Source of the DNA: Lepidurus packardi
Lineage: Eukaryota; Arthropoda; Branchiopoda; Notostraca; Triopsidae
Assembly (NCBI GenBank): GCA_023053545.1
Contig: JAKZAN010000002.1
Coordinates: forward strand, 3,084,375 to 3,148,374
Length of the DNA stretch: 64,000 nt
Reading direction: 5' to 3'
Below, piece by piece: positions 62,367 to 64,000 of the stretch (its first letter is position 1; the number at the start of each line of letters is the position of its first letter). The notes under the pieces are model-generated. The model was not told the DNA's origin and did no database searches. It was given only the letters and a program-made list of their open reading frames with translations. Made by a program: the position numbers and the translations under genes.

Positions 62367-64000
62367 GTGACGTTCTACTTATCAGTTTCTCGTTCTAAAT
62401 AGCGATGTTATTTCTTAGGTCTTGCTTTTTATTTCTTTTTCTTATATTTACTAGAGAAATTTAGATGTAGAATCACTAATATGCATTGTTGTAGAACATG
62501 TTTACGAAGTGAACTATTGTTTGTATTTTGAGACTTTCATTTACGTGTTCGGGGCTATTGTTATGTCTTTAATGTTTACTGGATATTCAAAAGCTTGCCT
62601 ACATTTCAAAAGTATTAGTTATTATTATTGTATTATCGAAGCACATGGCAACTAAATGTTATAAGACCAAAGAAGCAAATAATAAAATAACAGAGAACAA
62701 TTTCAAAGTGAGTGAAAAGAAAAAGAAGAATTAAACAAAGCAAGATAAAAGAAAATGATAGCTCAAGAGCAATCAGGACATGTAGGACAAACAAGAAGGG
62801 ATTATACATTAAATATTTATATGGAGAAGACTTAAGGGTATGAAAGGAGGGAGAATTAACAATATGTTCGAGCAAGTCATTTGAGAAGTTTATTTTACAG
62901 GATCTTAGAGGAAATGATCAGCGGTTGAAGATTTTTTTGCAGTGGCCGTTTGCGTTGTAGGGGCAGAGTGAAAGCTAACAGTGAAAATTGCTCGAACGGA
63001 ATATCTGAAAGCATTGTTGAAGTCCTGGAATTAATTGAAACGGGGTTTTTATTATATGGATTAAGGGTCCCGTATACCTTAGCTCTGTATAGGCGGTTAG
63101 CATTGGGATTTCTGGAACAACTTTTTGAGAAAACCAGGGCATTTAATGAAAAAAATATTTGACAGTAATCTTGAGCTTACTAAGGGGTAGTGCATTCGAA
63201 TAAGACATACATTAGTAATATGAAAATTAAGTTTGCAATTATGAGAATTACGTAACCTAAGAATCTGGCCTTTGATTGTGCACTAGCTGCTAATAAAAGA
63301 AAACTTATTTTTGTTTGCTTTCAAATCAGACCAGCCTTTTTCGAGAAATCTTGTTCCGAAAGTTTGACGACTTAATTTCGGACATTGTGTTGCTACAGCG
63401 AACTGTGGTGACACATTGTGCTTTTCGGAATCAAAACAAGTGTAAACTTTGCCGGCAATTAGCTATCTATTTCTTTCCTTACTTTCTTACGCAAGGCTTT
63501 CGCAAAACAATAACAAACATCAGTGCCATCTGTGACTCTTTCCCGTCAATAAGTTAAGGTATACGGGAGCCTTAACATAGGAGATTAAATTAATTTGAGC
63601 CGAATTAAAAGGACTTTACATATTTTCAAGGTAAAAAAAAATGCCTCTTGGGTTTGGGTTCGGTTTAAAGAAAGGAAATGATATGTGGGTTTTAAATGAA
63701 AATAGTAACTAAAGAAGGGTTGGAAATTAGCAGGTTTTCATTCACTCCGCAGGTAGGAAGTACACTATGAAGGGTTTCCTGTGCTCGTATTTTTTGACGG
63801 TATGGTACTTCGTTGATGTCATAACCAAAACGTTGCATGCCAGTAACCCGCGAACTGTTGTTCAGAAACACTTAAAACGAAGTTGTTCAATTTTGGTTTA
63901 TTATTATTTAGACTACAAGGATCTGTCAAGATCTCAGCATGTGATTTAGGTGGCCCTTTAAACTTAGTTGAAACTAGTTTTCGTATTGTTAATGTGACGT
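62367..64000 (+). other. PICK1 intron 2, incomplete
   Basis: No exon matching the rest of the PICK1 PDZ domain was found. Short frames at 62950-63162 and 63315-63557 lack family features. Confidence 0.5.

Overview
This is a nuclear window from a small-genome animal, most likely an arthropod (possibly a crustacean or another pancrustacean). The evidence is many short GT-AG introns (about 47-90 bp), animal-only gene families (CP110, TEX2, PICK1, U2AF2 with an RS domain), arthropod-style promoter motifs (ATCGAT/DRE-like boxes, TATA plus TCAGT-type initiator) and a short AACCT (TTAGG) tract. I cannot name the species. Exon models were built by hand from splice signals, reading phase and family similarity. 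Each model is consistent in phase, but none was tested against transcripts.

Layout. 1-4.45 kb: the right part of a DNA transposon of the CACTA/Mirage/Chapaev (CMC) type, with a partial transposase, a spliced DUF4806 accessory gene and an ACGTC-rich subterminal repeat block. 5-17.6 kb: a dense housekeeping block in convergent and divergent pairs: mitochondrial dicarboxylate carrier (+), ATG12 (-), TEX2 (+), MRPS34 (+), THUMPD1 (-), CP110 (+). 17.6-44.3 kb: a gene-poor region. It holds two related secreted-protein genes facing each other tail to tail, each starting with an 8-nt coding first exon and a very long first intron (about 9.7 and 3.8 kb). It also holds a striking palindromic repeat at 21.3-22.2 kb. 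44.3-58 kb: U2AF2 (-), ANKRD40 (+), RSL1D1 (-) and a GT92 glycosyltransferase (-). Between ANKRD40 and RSL1D1 lies a tandem duplication of about 0.6 kb carrying both 3' ends, split by a GC-rich insert. 58-64 kb: mostly non-coding, then the first two coding exons of PICK1 (+), which continues beyond the window. A possible nested, unrecognised gene lies in PICK1 intron 1.

Most of the genes are ordinary cell-biology genes: autophagy conjugation, ER lipid transfer, mitoribosome, tRNA acetylation, centriole cap, splicing and nucleolus. They are not one pathway; what links them is shared intergenic promoters and short convergent 3' ends. The least familiar items are the paired secreted genes, the palindrome, the duplicated 3'-end segment and the candidate nested gene.
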